Translations under genes and position numbers: made by a program
NCBI RefSeq assembly: GCF_005887115.1
Contig: NZ_PNCJ01000011.1
Coordinates: 41,025-105,024, forward strand
Source of the DNA: Pseudoalteromonas rubra
Lineage (GTDB): Bacteria > Pseudomonadota > Gammaproteobacteria > Enterobacterales > Alteromonadaceae
Direction of reading: 5' to 3'
DNA: 64,000 nt
Shown here: in pieces, positions 8,575-17,069 of the stretch
How the letters are laid out: every line of letters begins with the position of its first letter
Numbering within the stretch: the first letter of the stretch is position 1
Notes under the pieces: model-generated
Seen by the model: only the letters and a program-made list of their open reading frames with translations
Told to the model about the DNA's origin: nothing
The model's database searches: none

Positions 8575-9132
8575 ATGGAGTTTTTTAGTCTAAAAGGGAA
8601 AAGCGTTGGAGTTGTCGACAAATATGGATGCGTACCGATTTTATCTAGTAAACAGCTTCCATATAAAGTTATTGAACTGTACGCTGGCTCTCTCTGTATT
8701 TTAAAAGGAAGCTGTTTAATTGCTATTGCAATTAGAAGTGGTGTTTATTTGTACAATGAAGAGGGCGTAGAGATAAAAAATGTGGTTTCAATACCACGCA
8801 ATTACTCTAGTGATTTCTTTCTTTACTCTGAAGGGAGAAAGGTAAAACGAATTGATAATGAAATAGAACTATTAAGTTGTGGTTCTTTTTATTCTAAAAG
8901 AAATTACATGAAGAAATTGTTTTCTAATTATAAGTATAAACGCTCCATACATTTCGGAAATGAAAGAAAAGTTGCCTTAACTGCAACAAGAGGTTGGGAT
9001 AGCATTTTTGACCCTATCCTTGGCCGGGATGGAAGCTCAATACATAAATTAGTTTATAAACCTAAGTTTATATCACCGATACAGGCATTGATCTTATTTT
9101 CAATTCAAATAAGTTTTTCTTTTGATAGTTAA
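8575..9132 (+). CDS. hypothetical protein, AT-rich
   Basis: 185 residues, markedly AT-rich in codon use compared with the flanking housekeeping genes. No signal peptide. The N-terminal half alternates short hydrophobic strands (LCILKGSCLIAIAIRSGVYLYNEEGVEI), suggesting beta structure. The C-terminus ends in a hydrophobic stretch (SPIQALILFSIQISFSF). The ribosome-binding site is weak. Not recognised. Its setting between two copies of the dispersed repeat suggests acquired DNA. Confidence 0.5.
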   Translation: MEFFSLKGKSVGVVDKYGCVPILSSKQLPYKVIELYAGSLCILKGSCLIAIAIRSGVYLYNEEGVEIKNVVSIPRNYSSDFFLYSEGRKVKRIDNEIELLSCGSFYSKRNYMKKLFSNYKYKRSIHFGNERKVALTATRGWDSIFDPILGRDGSSIHKLVYKPKFISPIQALILFSIQISFSFDS

Positions 9133-9588
9133 GTAATGTGTAATGAGGTAATTATGAGCGGACGTCTAAAGCATGGCCGGTGCTCATTTTTCGCTAATTT
9201 TAGCAAAGTCTAATACGCCACATGTTGTGGTATTGTAAATAAAGTTGAATATGCAATATGAGTTGAGCGGTGAAATTGAAATTAGATTTTGTTCAGTTTA
9301 TTACACTGTAATAATTGATGGTAAAAAGGCGCCAAATTTGTCTATGATTTCACACAAGTTGAGTTACTAAATGGCCCCTATTTGGGCGCTTACGAGCTGG
9401 GAGCTAGGAAAACACAGCAACTTGTCAAATTGAAAAAATAGGTCTGTTTGTGAGCATAAATACGTTATTCAGGCAGGGATTGAGTCACATTCTATCGGTG
9501 TTAATCTCAAGCGATGAAGCGTAGAGTTCAAGCATATATGCCAAAGCGCTCTATGGATAACTAAATCTTTTAACTTCCTGGAAGAATA
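9133..9588. other. intergenic region with dispersed repeat copy C
   Basis: 456 bp without a gene. AT-rich to about 9400, then copy C of the dispersed repeat from about 9441, then the leader of the esterase gene with GGAAG before its ATG. Confidence 0.55.
9441..9556 (+). repeat. dispersed intergenic repeat, copy C
   Basis: Shares GGTCTGTTTGTGAGCAT, ACGTTATTCAGGCAGGGA, TTGAGTCAC and TATCGGTGTTAA with copies A and B, but lacks the second block shared by those two. Its tail (ATATATGCCAAAGCGCTCTA) matches the end of copy B. It lies directly upstream of the esterase gene. Confidence 0.65.
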
Positions 9589-10380
9589 ATGAAAACACAT
9601 CTTTTCCTGTTACTTACGACTCTAGTGGCGAGTAGTGCTGTATATTCAAAAGAATGGTTCAATATTCCTTACGTTAATCAAAATGAAACCGATGCATACT
9701 TAGTCGAACGTGGTGTACTTGATATTCATTGTCCAAAAGGCACACAAAACCAGCCCGTTATTATCTGGTTCCATGGTGGGGGCTTAAGATCTGGCGAAAA
9801 AGCGCTGCCTAAAAGATTGTTAAATCAAGGTGTGTGTGTTGTTTCACCGAATTATCGTCTTTACCCAAGAATTAAAGCGCCAAGCTACATCGAAGATGCT
9901 GCAAGAGCTGTGGCCTGGGTATTCAAAAATATTAAAAATTACGGCGGCGATCCGAGTAAAGTCATCTTGTCCGGTTATTCCGCAGGTGGCTATCTCGCAC
10001 TGATGGTGGGTATGGATACCCAGTGGCTGGCAAAGCATAATATAAATGCAAGCAGACTTGCGGCGCTTGTTCCGTTTAGCGGCCATACTATTACTCACTT
10101 TACAGTGCGCGATGAGCGCGGCATCAAAGGCGAACAACCCATCATAGATGCGTTCGCGCCGCTCTACCACGTACGTAAAGATGCACCGCCCATCACATTG
10201 ATAACCGGTGACAGGGAGCTAGAACTGCTTGGTCGCTACGAAGAAAATGCGTACTTTGAACGTATGATGAAAGTAAACGGTCACACAGCGACTCAAATTT
10301 ATGAACTCGATGGCTATGGGCATAACATGGTAGAGCCTGCACTGCCGCTGCTGTTAAATATTGCTAGAAAATATGAATAG
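9589..10380 (+). CDS. secreted alpha/beta hydrolase (carboxylesterase-like)
   Basis: 263 residues. Sec signal MKTHLFLLLTTLVASSAVYSK. The oxyanion-hole motif HGGG (IIWFHGGG) is followed by the nucleophile elbow GYSAGG (Ser about 128). An acid is seen in LITGDRELELL and the catalytic His in DGYGHNMVEPA. This is the hormone-sensitive-lipase/BD-FAE type layout, so the enzyme is a periplasmic or secreted esterase with an unknown acyl substrate. Start supported by GGAAG 6 nt upstream. Monocistronic. Confidence 0.87.
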   Translation: MKTHLFLLLTTLVASSAVYSKEWFNIPYVNQNETDAYLVERGVLDIHCPKGTQNQPVIIWFHGGGLRSGEKALPKRLLNQGVCVVSPNYRLYPRIKAPSYIEDAARAVAWVFKNIKNYGGDPSKVILSGYSAGGYLALMVGMDTQWLAKHNINASRLAALVPFSGHTITHFTVRDERGIKGEQPIIDAFAPLYHVRKDAPPITLITGDRELELLGRYEENAYFERMMKVNGHTATQIYELDGYGHNMVEPALPLLLNIARKYE

Positions 10381-11057
10381 GGCAACAGCCTGGTAGCGTT
10401 GCAAATTGAATCTGCCGAAGTGTGGCAGACACGTCTTAGAATAGATATCCTTTGTTTCTTTTATGAAAAGTAAATGACAAGATGCTACCAGGGCTGAATT
10501 TATGCTTAGCTGCAGCCTGCTACAAATTGTGATTTTATGCATTCAGATCCTGTGAAACACCTTGTTCAAACCGCTCCAGCTTCTCCGCTACCAATTTGTT
10601 GTGTGTCAGATACAAATAATCACTATACAAGCACAGTAAACGCCTGCAGATTACGCGTTTTTTCAATTGTGCCTGTTCAGTCGGTCACTGACTTTGCCCT
10701 GGCGCGCGTGAGTTATCTGATGGACTTGTTTAAGCTGGGGCTGATATTTAATACTGCCCAGTCAGTCACATTTGTCCCATCAATATAAGGGGGTAATAAC
10801 GTCTGCGGCTCATATTCACTTCGATAGAATTCAACCGGTAACGCAACGTGGGTTTCAACAATGAGTATTTGATTTTATTTTTATCGGGGCGTGAGTTAAA
10901 CATTCCAGTCAACAGCATGGTGTATTGTTTTGCTCTGTCATTCATCCTGGCCTGCTATGATTAGAAGGTTGGATGTAGCAGTGCACGCGATTTAACGCGA
11001 TACCAGATCTGGATTTAGGTTCAGGGTATGTGAAAGACCAGGGTAAAGGAGAGAAAC
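10381..11057. other. intergenic region holding a phosphotransferase gene relic
   Basis: 677 bp without an intact gene. About half (10552-10870) is a decayed, internally deleted copy of the minus-strand phosphotransferase gene at 14375-15244. The end holds the leader of the DUF1428 gene with AAAGGAGAG. Confidence 0.6.
10552..10870 (-). pseudogene. relic 1 of the phosphotransferase gene, internal deletion
   Basis: The plus strand around 10568-10672 aligns with 14413-14520 of the intact gene (e.g. CAATTTGTTGTGTGTCAGA versus CAATTTGTTGTGCGTCAGA). At about 10683 the match jumps to 14883 (ACTGACTTTGCCCTGGCGCG versus ACTGACTTTGCCGTGACGCG) and continues to about 15060. Roughly 360 bp of the kinase core, including HGDFHPGN and IDWE, is gone. 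It is a non-functional duplicate. Confidence 0.75.
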
Positions 11058-11411
11058 ATGTCATATGTAGATTGTTTTGTCGCAGCAGTACCGAATGACA
11101 ATAGAGAAAAATATATTGAGCACGCAACAGTATCAGCGGTCGTATTTAAAGAGCATGGTGCGTTAGAAGTTGTAGAAAATTGGGGTGACGATGTACCGCA
11201 AGGAGAAGTGACTTCTCTGCCTCTGGCGGTTAAGGCGAAGGATAATGAAGTTGTGGTCTTTTCTTGGGTAGTCTGGCCGACTAAAGAGGAACGTGACGCA
11301 GGTTGGCGTGCCATTATGGAAGACCCAAGAATGTCTGCGGAAAATAACCCGATGCCATTTGATGGCAAGCGCCTAATTTACGGCGGGTTTAATACGATAC
11401 TTACTGCATAG
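11058..11411 (+). CDS. DUF1428 family protein
   Basis: 117 residues, full length for DUF1428 (an alpha/beta-barrel dimer of the ABM type). Family hallmarks seen: MSYVDCFVAAVP at the start, HGALEVVENWGDDVP, VVFSWVVWPTKEERDAG, and MPFDGKRLIYGGF at the end. Strong AAAGGAGAG upstream. Cytoplasmic, function unknown in the family. It sits with the GFA gene between two relics of the phosphotransferase gene. Confidence 0.92.
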   Translation: MSYVDCFVAAVPNDNREKYIEHATVSAVVFKEHGALEVVENWGDDVPQGEVTSLPLAVKAKDNEVVVFSWVVWPTKEERDAGWRAIMEDPRMSAENNPMPFDGKRLIYGGFNTILTA

Positions 11412-11562
11412 TTACCAGGCCAGGCAAACAGCTCATGCAAAGTACTTACATTGTGAAACCCCTCCACTAACGAAGCTAACTAGTGGTTTCGCAGTGTAAT
11501 CTTGAGTTTTGTGGTATTGTCTGAATTGAATTTGGTGGTTTGTAGCCGGGAAACTGAAACGG

Positions 11563-11967
11563 ATGAGAAATGAATATCGTGGTTCGTGTTTGTGCGGAAA
11601 GGTTACCTTCAATGTGTCCGGTTTCAGTACCAGAGTGGCGAATTGTCACTGTACTATGTGTCGTAAATTTCACGGCGCTGCTTTTGGTACCTTGGTGTCT
11701 GTGACAGATTTAAACTGGTTATCGGGAAAAGAATACTTAAAAGAGTACACGGCTCCCAATGGCACCACGCGTACTTTTTGCTATACCTGTGGCTCTAGTC
11801 TTGGTTTTCGAAGTAAGGGCGTGCCACCAGAAGGCATAGAAGTCGCCATATCCACATTCGACACAGATATTCCAGTAAAGGTGGATGCACAGATTTTTAC
11901 CAGCAGCAAAGCGAATTGGTGCTCGCTACAGGCTGATATTCCAACCTTTAAAAACGCACGAACGTAA
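11563..11967 (+). CDS. GFA/CENP-V domain protein
   Basis: 134 residues. Zinc-ligand cysteines in the order expected for glutathione-dependent formaldehyde-activating (GFA) domains: CLCGKV near residue 8, NCHCTMCRKFHG about 29-40, CYTCGS about 74. The family has a Mss4-like fold. Most members bind structural zinc and few have proven activity on glutathione adducts. Possible role in aldehyde detoxification; the substrate is not evident. Confidence 0.9.
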   Translation: MRNEYRGSCLCGKVTFNVSGFSTRVANCHCTMCRKFHGAAFGTLVSVTDLNWLSGKEYLKEYTAPNGTTRTFCYTCGSSLGFRSKGVPPEGIEVAISTFDTDIPVKVDAQIFTSSKANWCSLQADIPTFKNART

Positions 11968-11995
11968 TCCAACATGTAGTACTGGCAATGTATCT

Positions 11996-12345
11996 TCAGC
12001 TGGCCACATTCAGAAGCATTGATGTGATCTCGTCAAAGCGCGCCAGTTTAACAATCAGGTTGCCAGGTCGGAAGTCTGCATGGTTAAGTGTAAAAGTGCT
12101 GGGGGTATTAACGGGGATCTGGCGGTCATGCAACATAGTGCAGAGCTTGCCATAGATACTCGTCATTTTGTGGCGTTCAGTAGTGCGGTTGCTGAAATAT
12201 CGCCAGATGGCTTTTAGCTGCATAGCGGGCTCAGAGAGAGGCTGGTGGGGTGACTTACTATACCGTTGCGTGTCGCCGTGATCTGATGGATACCCTTGAG
12301 CATGAGGGTTGTCTGTTCAATATTTAGTTGTGTCCCGCTCGTTTT
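11996..12345 (-). pseudogene. relic 2 of the phosphotransferase gene
   Basis: On the minus strand one reads IWRYFSNRTTERHKMTSIY and TFTLNHADFRPGNLIV, matching VWRYFRNRTTERTKLTELY and TFVLNHGDFHPGNLIV of the intact protein. Further upstream, in another frame, LNIEQTTLMLKGIHQIT matches LDIEQVICLLKQVHQIT. Both ends are missing, the frame is broken near 12220, and the catalytic HGD has become HAD. Clearly a decayed duplicate. Confidence 0.8.
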
Positions 12346-12548
12346 GGTCGTCCCTTTAAGGCTGTTTTTTGGTCGACACCCAGCACCAAACCGATGTGAT
12401 GCCGATGGGGTAGTTAAAAGTAGAGGACGTTTTTCTGAGTTTGTAGTGTAGGACTGCGGTATCACGCGTGGAGTTACGATCTAGTTATTTTTTGGCGAAA
12501 TAAATTGGAGTAGACAATTTTCTCGTCCATCATATTGATTTTAAATAT

Positions 12549-12580
12549 AAATCTCTAAATCTCTAAATCTCTAAATCTCT
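12549..12580. repeat. tandem repeat, four perfect copies of AAATCTCT
   Basis: Four consecutive perfect 8-bp units lie about 40 bp upstream of the ATG at 12622, where a promoter would be expected. A change in copy number could alter promoter spacing. No direct evidence of variation. Confidence 0.9.
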
Positions 12581-12621
12581 CAGATGCAGGTGTTTACTAT
12601 CAAGCTTAATTAGGTATTAGA

Positions 12622-13300
12622 ATGAGATACTTATATAAATTATTATTAATATGGATTTTTTTTATTTTCTGTAAAGCCTCTTACAGCGATTGCGGATGAA
12701 GTAGAAAAAAAGTGGAATAAGTGGTCGCATCGTTCAAGCCAGATTTGGGGTACAAGTAGGCAAACTGTTACTTATCTGTCTAGCGAAATTTTGAATGCTT
12801 GGATAGATAGCAATGAGTATTCAGTAAATAAAGAAAAGTTACTAGATCTAAAATATAAAATAGTAAATGGGGAGTATCTTTTCTATTTCGTTCATTTGAG
12901 TATTGGGAACTCGTGTGAAGCATATAGTTTTGATCCAATTAGTACTAATGCCACTTTGTATTTTTCAGATAAAAGCATCGGGAAGCCAGTCGGGTATCAT
13001 GGGAATATAAATCAAATCGTTTTTGGTAGGAATGAAATATATGCAATTTTGAAGTTTAAAGGTAGTCCTAAAGGTAGAGAGCCGTTGTTTCATAATTTTG
13101 TACTATCAGGCGAACACCTCATATTTAAAGGGTGTAAGGGGTCAAAGGAGATTAAAAACCGAAAGGAAGTTGAATCTCATTTTAGCTTTCTTCCCGCAGG
13201 TGCTCCGGAGAAAAATAGGCCTCCATATAACTACCTGTCATCTGAGCAAATTTTTTCTTTTATTTCTCTTGCGCTAGACTTGCTTCCGTTTAAGCGGTAA
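12622..13300 (+). pseudogene. secreted protein gene frameshifted at a T8 tract
   Basis: From ATG 12622 the frame reads a signal-peptide start (MRYLYKLLLIWIFF) and then stops early. Removing one T from the T8 run at 12656-12663 joins it to the long frame ending at 13300. This gives 225 residues with a clean signal peptide ending ...KPLTAIA and a mature start at DEVEKKWNKWS. The long frame alone has no ATG and only a TTG at 12791. The mature part has two cysteines and no recognised family. It is either a slippery, phase-variable gene, a true pseudogene, or a sequencing slip. Confidence 0.7.
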
Positions 13301-13434
13301 TTCACTATTGAGAATAATTAGTGTTGAAATTAGACCAAAGAAACCCATGAAGTATGGCGGACAAGTTTTTGAATGGATGTCCTTTGATTTTTGCTTTGAA
13401 TTTTGAGGCGTAAGGCCTAGGGAAGTGTAAAGAA

Positions 13435-13785
13435 ATGCGCATATTAATCCAAATTTGTACTTTGTTTTTGTCTTTCTTATGTTATGCAGATGAAACTTCT
13501 CAAGAGATGATCTTAGAGGTCTATAAGGATTCTGAGGGAAGGTCTATTGCCGAGTTTAAGTGTGTTGAGAATCAGGGTTGTTCAAGTAAGTTTGAAGTGA
13601 AGCCTGAATCATTCGAATACTTACTTTCGATATCGGGAAATACTGTGACAGTTACGGTCCAGGTAGATAAATTTTTTAAAAAAATTACAGGTGGAATGCT
13701 TTATAAAGTAAATGATAGAGTGGTAAGAGTTATTATGCCTGTTTGTGTGTCAAAAAAATGCGAACTGGGTTTATTGTGTAAGTAG
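13435..13785 (+). CDS. small secreted protein, cysteine-containing
   Basis: 116 residues. Signal peptide MRILIQICTLFLSFLCYA, cleavage after CYA. The mature part (about 98 residues) has cysteine pairs in EFKCVENQGCSS and MPVCVSKKCELGLLC, so one or more disulfides are likely. AT-rich codon use like its neighbours. Not recognised. Same strand and style as the next gene; the pair may be co-transcribed. Confidence 0.6.
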   Translation: MRILIQICTLFLSFLCYADETSQEMILEVYKDSEGRSIAEFKCVENQGCSSKFEVKPESFEYLLSISGNTVTVTVQVDKFFKKITGGMLYKVNDRVVRVIMPVCVSKKCELGLLCK

Positions 13786-13823
13786 GGCCCAGCAAACACC
13801 TACGGTCTAAGGGAAATTTATAG

Positions 13824-14348
13824 ATGATTAGACTATTTCTTTTTTCTATCCTGGTCACACTCAGCTTTCATTCCTTTGCAACCGAGCAAATTGATGACAT
13901 ATTTACGATTGGCTTTAAAGGAAAAACTTATCCTATAACTGAAAGACCCCTAAGCCAAAAATTTGATAATGCAACCATTAGATTAATATTGGAGCCCGAT
14001 TTCTGTACTGCAAGTTGGCGGGGTTACAAAGCGCGTTGGCAACTTCTCGATGGAAAACTCATGCTCAACTCTATGCAAAAAAATCCTTGCGAGAGAAAAT
14101 TTAACCCAGTGAGTTCAGGAGACTTTTTCGGTACTCAAGAATACCCAATACATGCAGATTGGTTTACAGGCAAGATCACTCTTATGGTAGGAGAGAAAAG
14201 TTATCGTCATGAAAATGGCGTTCAAATAGGATATGACCAAGACGTATTCATATTTAACTTTCAAAATGGTGAGTTGATATCCAAGGGAATGGAAGCAGTC
14301 AAGTATAGGTATGAAAAGCGTTTTTTGGAATCTAAAGACGTACACTAA
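13824..14348 (+). CDS. secreted hypothetical protein
   Basis: 174 residues. Signal peptide MIRLFLFSILVTLSFHSFA, cleavage after SFA. Two cysteines (PDFCTASW, KNPCERK) probably pair. The sequence alternates short strands typical of a small beta-rich periplasmic protein (YPITERPL, ARWQLLDGKLML, GKITLMVG). AGGGAAA lies upstream of ATG. Not recognised. Confidence 0.65.
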   Translation: MIRLFLFSILVTLSFHSFATEQIDDIFTIGFKGKTYPITERPLSQKFDNATIRLILEPDFCTASWRGYKARWQLLDGKLMLNSMQKNPCERKFNPVSSGDFFGTQEYPIHADWFTGKITLMVGEKSYRHENGVQIGYDQDVFIFNFQNGELISKGMEAVKYRYEKRFLESKDVH

Positions 14349-14374
14349 AAAGAAGCTGTAATAATAAAAAACGG

Positions 14375-15244
14375 TCAGTTTAGCACCGCTAAGTATAGGC
14401 TGAGCTCTTCTTCAAACCGCGTCAGCTTATCCACTGTCAATTTGTTGTGCGTCAGATACAAATAATCATTAAACAGGCGCAGTAAGCTCCAGCAGATTAC
14501 GCGTTGTTCCAGTTGTATTTTTTCTGCCGGATTGTCGCTGTAAAGCGCGATAGCGTGGGTTTGTAATGCTGGGTCGGCGATGGGGCCGTGGCCGTGCCAG
14601 TTGAGCAGGGCCAGATCGAATGCGGGGTCGCCAAAGTGGGCGCGCTCCCAGTCAATGGGGATGAGCTGCTGAGCAGGCGTAACAATGAGATTGCCGGGGT
14701 GAAAGTCGCCGTGATTCAGCACAAAGGTGCTTAGCCTGTCAAAATTGGGCTGATGTGCCAGCAGTACCGAATAGAGGCTGTGGTAAAGCTCGGTGAGTTT
14801 GGTACGTTCAGTGGTGCGGTTGCGAAAGTATCGCCAGACAGCGGTGAGGTGTTTTGCCGGGTTCAGGGTAAGGCCGGTTGGTGCACTGACTTTGCCGTGA
14901 CGCGCATGAGTTATCTGGTGGACTTGTTTAAGCAGGCAGATCACCTGTTCGATATCTAATGCTGCCCAGTCAGTCATGCTTGCTCCTTCAAGATAAGGGC
15001 GCAATAACATCTGATGGCCATTTTCACTTTGGTGGAGTTCAACCGGCTGCGCAAAGCGGGTAGGTGTCAGCAAGGTGTATACGAAGGCCTCCGTTTCCAG
15101 CCCTGAATGATTGCGGCCTAGTGAGCGTTTACATACCCAAAGGCTTCCGTCACTTCTGTTAAACAGAGTGTTGTTATGTGTCAGGCCGCCGCTCAGCGGC
15201 CTGTGCTGTGTACGCTTGTCGCGCAGCTCTGGCAATGCATTCAC
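14375..15244 (-). CDS. phosphotransferase, choline/aminoglycoside kinase-like (ThiK-like) fold
   Basis: 289 residues. The APH/choline kinase catalytic loop is intact (LNHGDFHPGNLI, HGD-x4-N) and followed by the metal-binding IDWERAHFGDPAFDLA. The N-terminal lobe carries a glycine loop (LSGGLTHNNTLF) and a lysine (VCKRSLG). The closest impression is thiamine kinase or choline kinase-type small-molecule kinases. Its substrate is uncertain, and it is unlikely to be a true resistance gene. Two decayed copies of this gene lie at 10552-10870 and 11996-12345, so the locus has been duplicated in the past. The next minus-strand gene starts 35 bp upstream. Confidence 0.88.
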   Translation of the reverse strand: MNALPELRDKRTQHRPLSGGLTHNNTLFNRSDGSLWVCKRSLGRNHSGLETEAFVYTLLTPTRFAQPVELHQSENGHQMLLRPYLEGASMTDWAALDIEQVICLLKQVHQITHARHGKVSAPTGLTLNPAKHLTAVWRYFRNRTTERTKLTELYHSLYSVLLAHQPNFDRLSTFVLNHGDFHPGNLIVTPAQQLIPIDWERAHFGDPAFDLALLNWHGHGPIADPALQTHAIALYSDNPAEKIQLEQRVICWSLLRLFNDYLYLTHNKLTVDKLTRFEEELSLYLAVLN

Positions 15245-15278
15245 ACTGTTGGTTTATTTTGCAAACTAGCGCTGTTGA

Positions 15279-15836
15279 TTAACGTAGATCCGGGTGCGTC
15301 CACTGGTAGGGTTGCATAGGCGGATCCAACTCGGTTTTGGCCAGGGCATTGGTAAAATTGGAGATAAGCTTTGCGGCCAGACCGGTCAATACTTCCAATG
15401 CTTGCTGCCTGTTGTATCCGGCAGCCAGAAACGCATTCAATGCGTCATCGCCAATGTGGCCCTGTTTAGCCAGCAAGGCTTTTACAAAGTCCTGCAGCGC
15501 TTGAAGTTTGCTATCGGGCAGCGATGTGCCTTCGCGCAGTGCGGTGATCAGCGCCTCGGGCATACAGGCAGATTTCATCATCCAGGTATGGCCGGGTACA
15601 CAGTAGTGGCAGTTATTTTCGTAGTTGGCGGTCATAAAAACCACCTGCTGTTCAACCGCCGACAGGCTGCTATCCTGCATAAAGGCGCTAAAGGTGTCGT
15701 TATACGCTTTATAGGTAACTGCCGACTCAGCCAGTACTTTGTGCAGATTAGGCAGCATGCCAAAGCTGGCCAATGACTGTTCCATCAGCGGCTTTGATTC
15801 TTCTGGTGCCGTATCGGGCTCATAATAGGTAAACAT
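15279..15836 (-). CDS. carboxymuconolactone decarboxylase / AhpD-like peroxidase-related protein
   Basis: 185 residues. CMD-family core with the redox motif C-x-x-C-x-x-x-H (NNCHYCVPGHTW), as in AhpD-type proteins that use the two cysteines for peroxide or disulfide chemistry. Third gene of a minus-strand set (quinone reductase, peroxiredoxin, this gene) with gaps of 9 and 23 bp, divergent from an HxlR regulator. It probably acts with the peroxiredoxin in thiol-based oxidant defence in the cytoplasm. Confidence 0.88.
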   Translation of the reverse strand: MFTYYEPDTAPEESKPLMEQSLASFGMLPNLHKVLAESAVTYKAYNDTFSAFMQDSSLSAVEQQVVFMTANYENNCHYCVPGHTWMMKSACMPEALITALREGTSLPDSKLQALQDFVKALLAKQGHIGDDALNAFLAAGYNRQQALEVLTGLAAKLISNFTNALAKTELDPPMQPYQWTHPDLR

Positions 15837-15859
15837 GGTTTTCTCCTGCGCAATTCGGC

Positions 15860-16408
15860 TTAGCGGTGCATGCCGCGAATAGGGTAGTGGTTATCCGGGT
15901 CTCGGATCCAGGTCAGTCCGTTGACCAGCGAGGTCAGATCAGGTCGAACAAATGGGTTGTTAGAGATATCCGCCACCTGGATATTGCCGGCTTCATTGAT
16001 GACAAACAATCCGGGTTCCGCAAACGAATGATCGGTTTCCTGTGCGGAGCGCGGATCAGAAATAAACAAGCCCAGTGTTTTCATTTGCTCAAGGCTCAGG
16101 CCATAGCCGAGTGCAAAAGATACGTTCAGTTGTTCACTGTGGCTTTGTAATTGCGTCAGGCTATCTCCCGAGACAGCGACAATGTCTACTTTGATGTCGG
16201 CGAGCTTGTCTTTGAATTGCTCAAGTTCATTGAGATAGCGAGTACACAAAGGACAATGGCGGCCACGGTAAACCAGCACCAGCTGCCAGCGGTCGTCATC
16301 ATTGGCCTGTGCCAGAGGGCGGGTACTGCCGTCGGCTAGAGTGACCTGAATAGCCGGAAACGGGCTACCGGGGTGAAGTTTTTGAGTGTACTGGTACGCT
16401 TGGCTCAT
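15860..16408 (-). CDS. AhpC/TSA-family peroxiredoxin-like protein
   Basis: 182 residues with a thioredoxin fold: LVLVYRGRHCPLCTRYLNELEQF carries C-x-x-C at the peroxidatic position, then VDIVAVSGDSL. An Arg in the next segment and FAEPGLFVINEAG are as in atypical peroxiredoxins. It should reduce peroxides or quinone-derived oxidants using the neighbouring CMD protein or thioredoxin. Middle gene of the redox-stress operon. Confidence 0.87.
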   Translation of the reverse strand: MSQAYQYTQKLHPGSPFPAIQVTLADGSTRPLAQANDDDRWQLVLVYRGRHCPLCTRYLNELEQFKDKLADIKVDIVAVSGDSLTQLQSHSEQLNVSFALGYGLSLEQMKTLGLFISDPRSAQETDHSFAEPGLFVINEAGNIQVADISNNPFVRPDLTSLVNGLTWIRDPDNHYPIRGMHR

Positions 16409-16417
16409 AGGTGTTCC

Positions 16418-16999
16418 TTAAAAGTAGGTATTTAAATGGGTCTCAAAGCGAGCAAGGTCGCGCTCAATGTCTGCGTTTTTCATCACATCAAAACAGCTAA
16501 ACGTAGGTATAGACTGCATGCCAAAGAACTTAAAGTTCATATGGGCCGGAAATAGCAAGTCATCTACACTTTTGCCTTCAAAAAACGCGTGCTCGTCATT
16601 AAACGATTCAGCCGGGGCATTAAAGGTCACAGACAGCATATAACGTGTGTTAGTGAGTGTGCCGCCACGGCCATAATTGGCTTTGGGATTGTCTGCCGAG
16701 CGGCCATCGCCATTACACAAAGCACCACCCATGCCTGCGGTGTATACCTCGTCCATGTACTTTTTAAACGACCAGGGCAGGCCCATCCAGTTGATGGGGG
16801 ACTGAAGCAGTACCACATCTGCCCAGCGGTGCAGCTCAAGTTGTTGTTCAATATTCAGCGGCGCATCCATAGTCACAACCCGAGTCTCAAATCCTTTGGC
16901 ATTGAGATGAGACACCATTTTATCCACCAGGGTTGCGTTGAGTTTTCCTTCAGAAAACGGGTAATACTGATGGGCGTTAATGATCAGGGCTTTGTTCAT
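16418..16999 (-). CDS. NAD(P)H dehydrogenase (quinone), MdaB/flavodoxin-like fold
   Basis: 193 residues. Flavodoxin-like fold with the start KALIINAHQYYPFSEGKLN, the FMN/FAD-contact loop LLQSPINWMGLPWSFKKYMDEVY and a glycine-rich GRGGTLTNTRYMLSVTFNAP. This matches the MdaB/modulator-of-drug-activity branch, which performs two-electron reduction of quinones and avoids semiquinone radicals. First gene of the minus-strand operon; 99-108 bp from the divergent HxlR gene, which probably represses it. Confidence 0.9.
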   Translation of the reverse strand: MNKALIINAHQYYPFSEGKLNATLVDKMVSHLNAKGFETRVVTMDAPLNIEQQLELHRWADVVLLQSPINWMGLPWSFKKYMDEVYTAGMGGALCNGDGRSADNPKANYGRGGTLTNTRYMLSVTFNAPAESFNDEHAFFEGKSVDDLLFPAHMNFKFFGMQSIPTFSCFDVMKNADIERDLARFETHLNTYF

Positions 17000-17069
17000 G
17001 TTAATTCTCCGATAGGCTTAATTACTAACCTGGTTTATAATAGTAACCTGTAATCATTATTCAATTAGT

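Larger units (their letters stand above)
11968..12621. other. intergenic region with a second phosphotransferase relic and a tandem octamer
   Basis: 654 bp without an intact gene. Contains relic 2 of the phosphotransferase gene (to about 12345), about 200 bp with nothing recognised, and a short tandem repeat at 12549-12580 close to the start of the next (frameshifted) gene. Confidence 0.6.

Noticed and set aside
2390..9556. Integron cassette array with attC sites in the 2-14 kb region of small genes
   Set aside because: The repeats lack a paired RYYYAAC/GTTRRRY core, are of unequal length and do not sit between every gene, and no integrase gene is present.
10537..10788. An 83-residue plus-strand protein within the phosphotransferase relic
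   Set aside because: It is the antisense reading of the decayed gene; the nucleotide match to the intact locus explains it.
14375..15244. Acquired aminoglycoside-resistance phosphotransferase
   Set aside because: The fold is APH-like, but the N-terminal lobe and end resemble ThiK/choline kinase-like housekeeping kinases, and there is no resistance cassette context.
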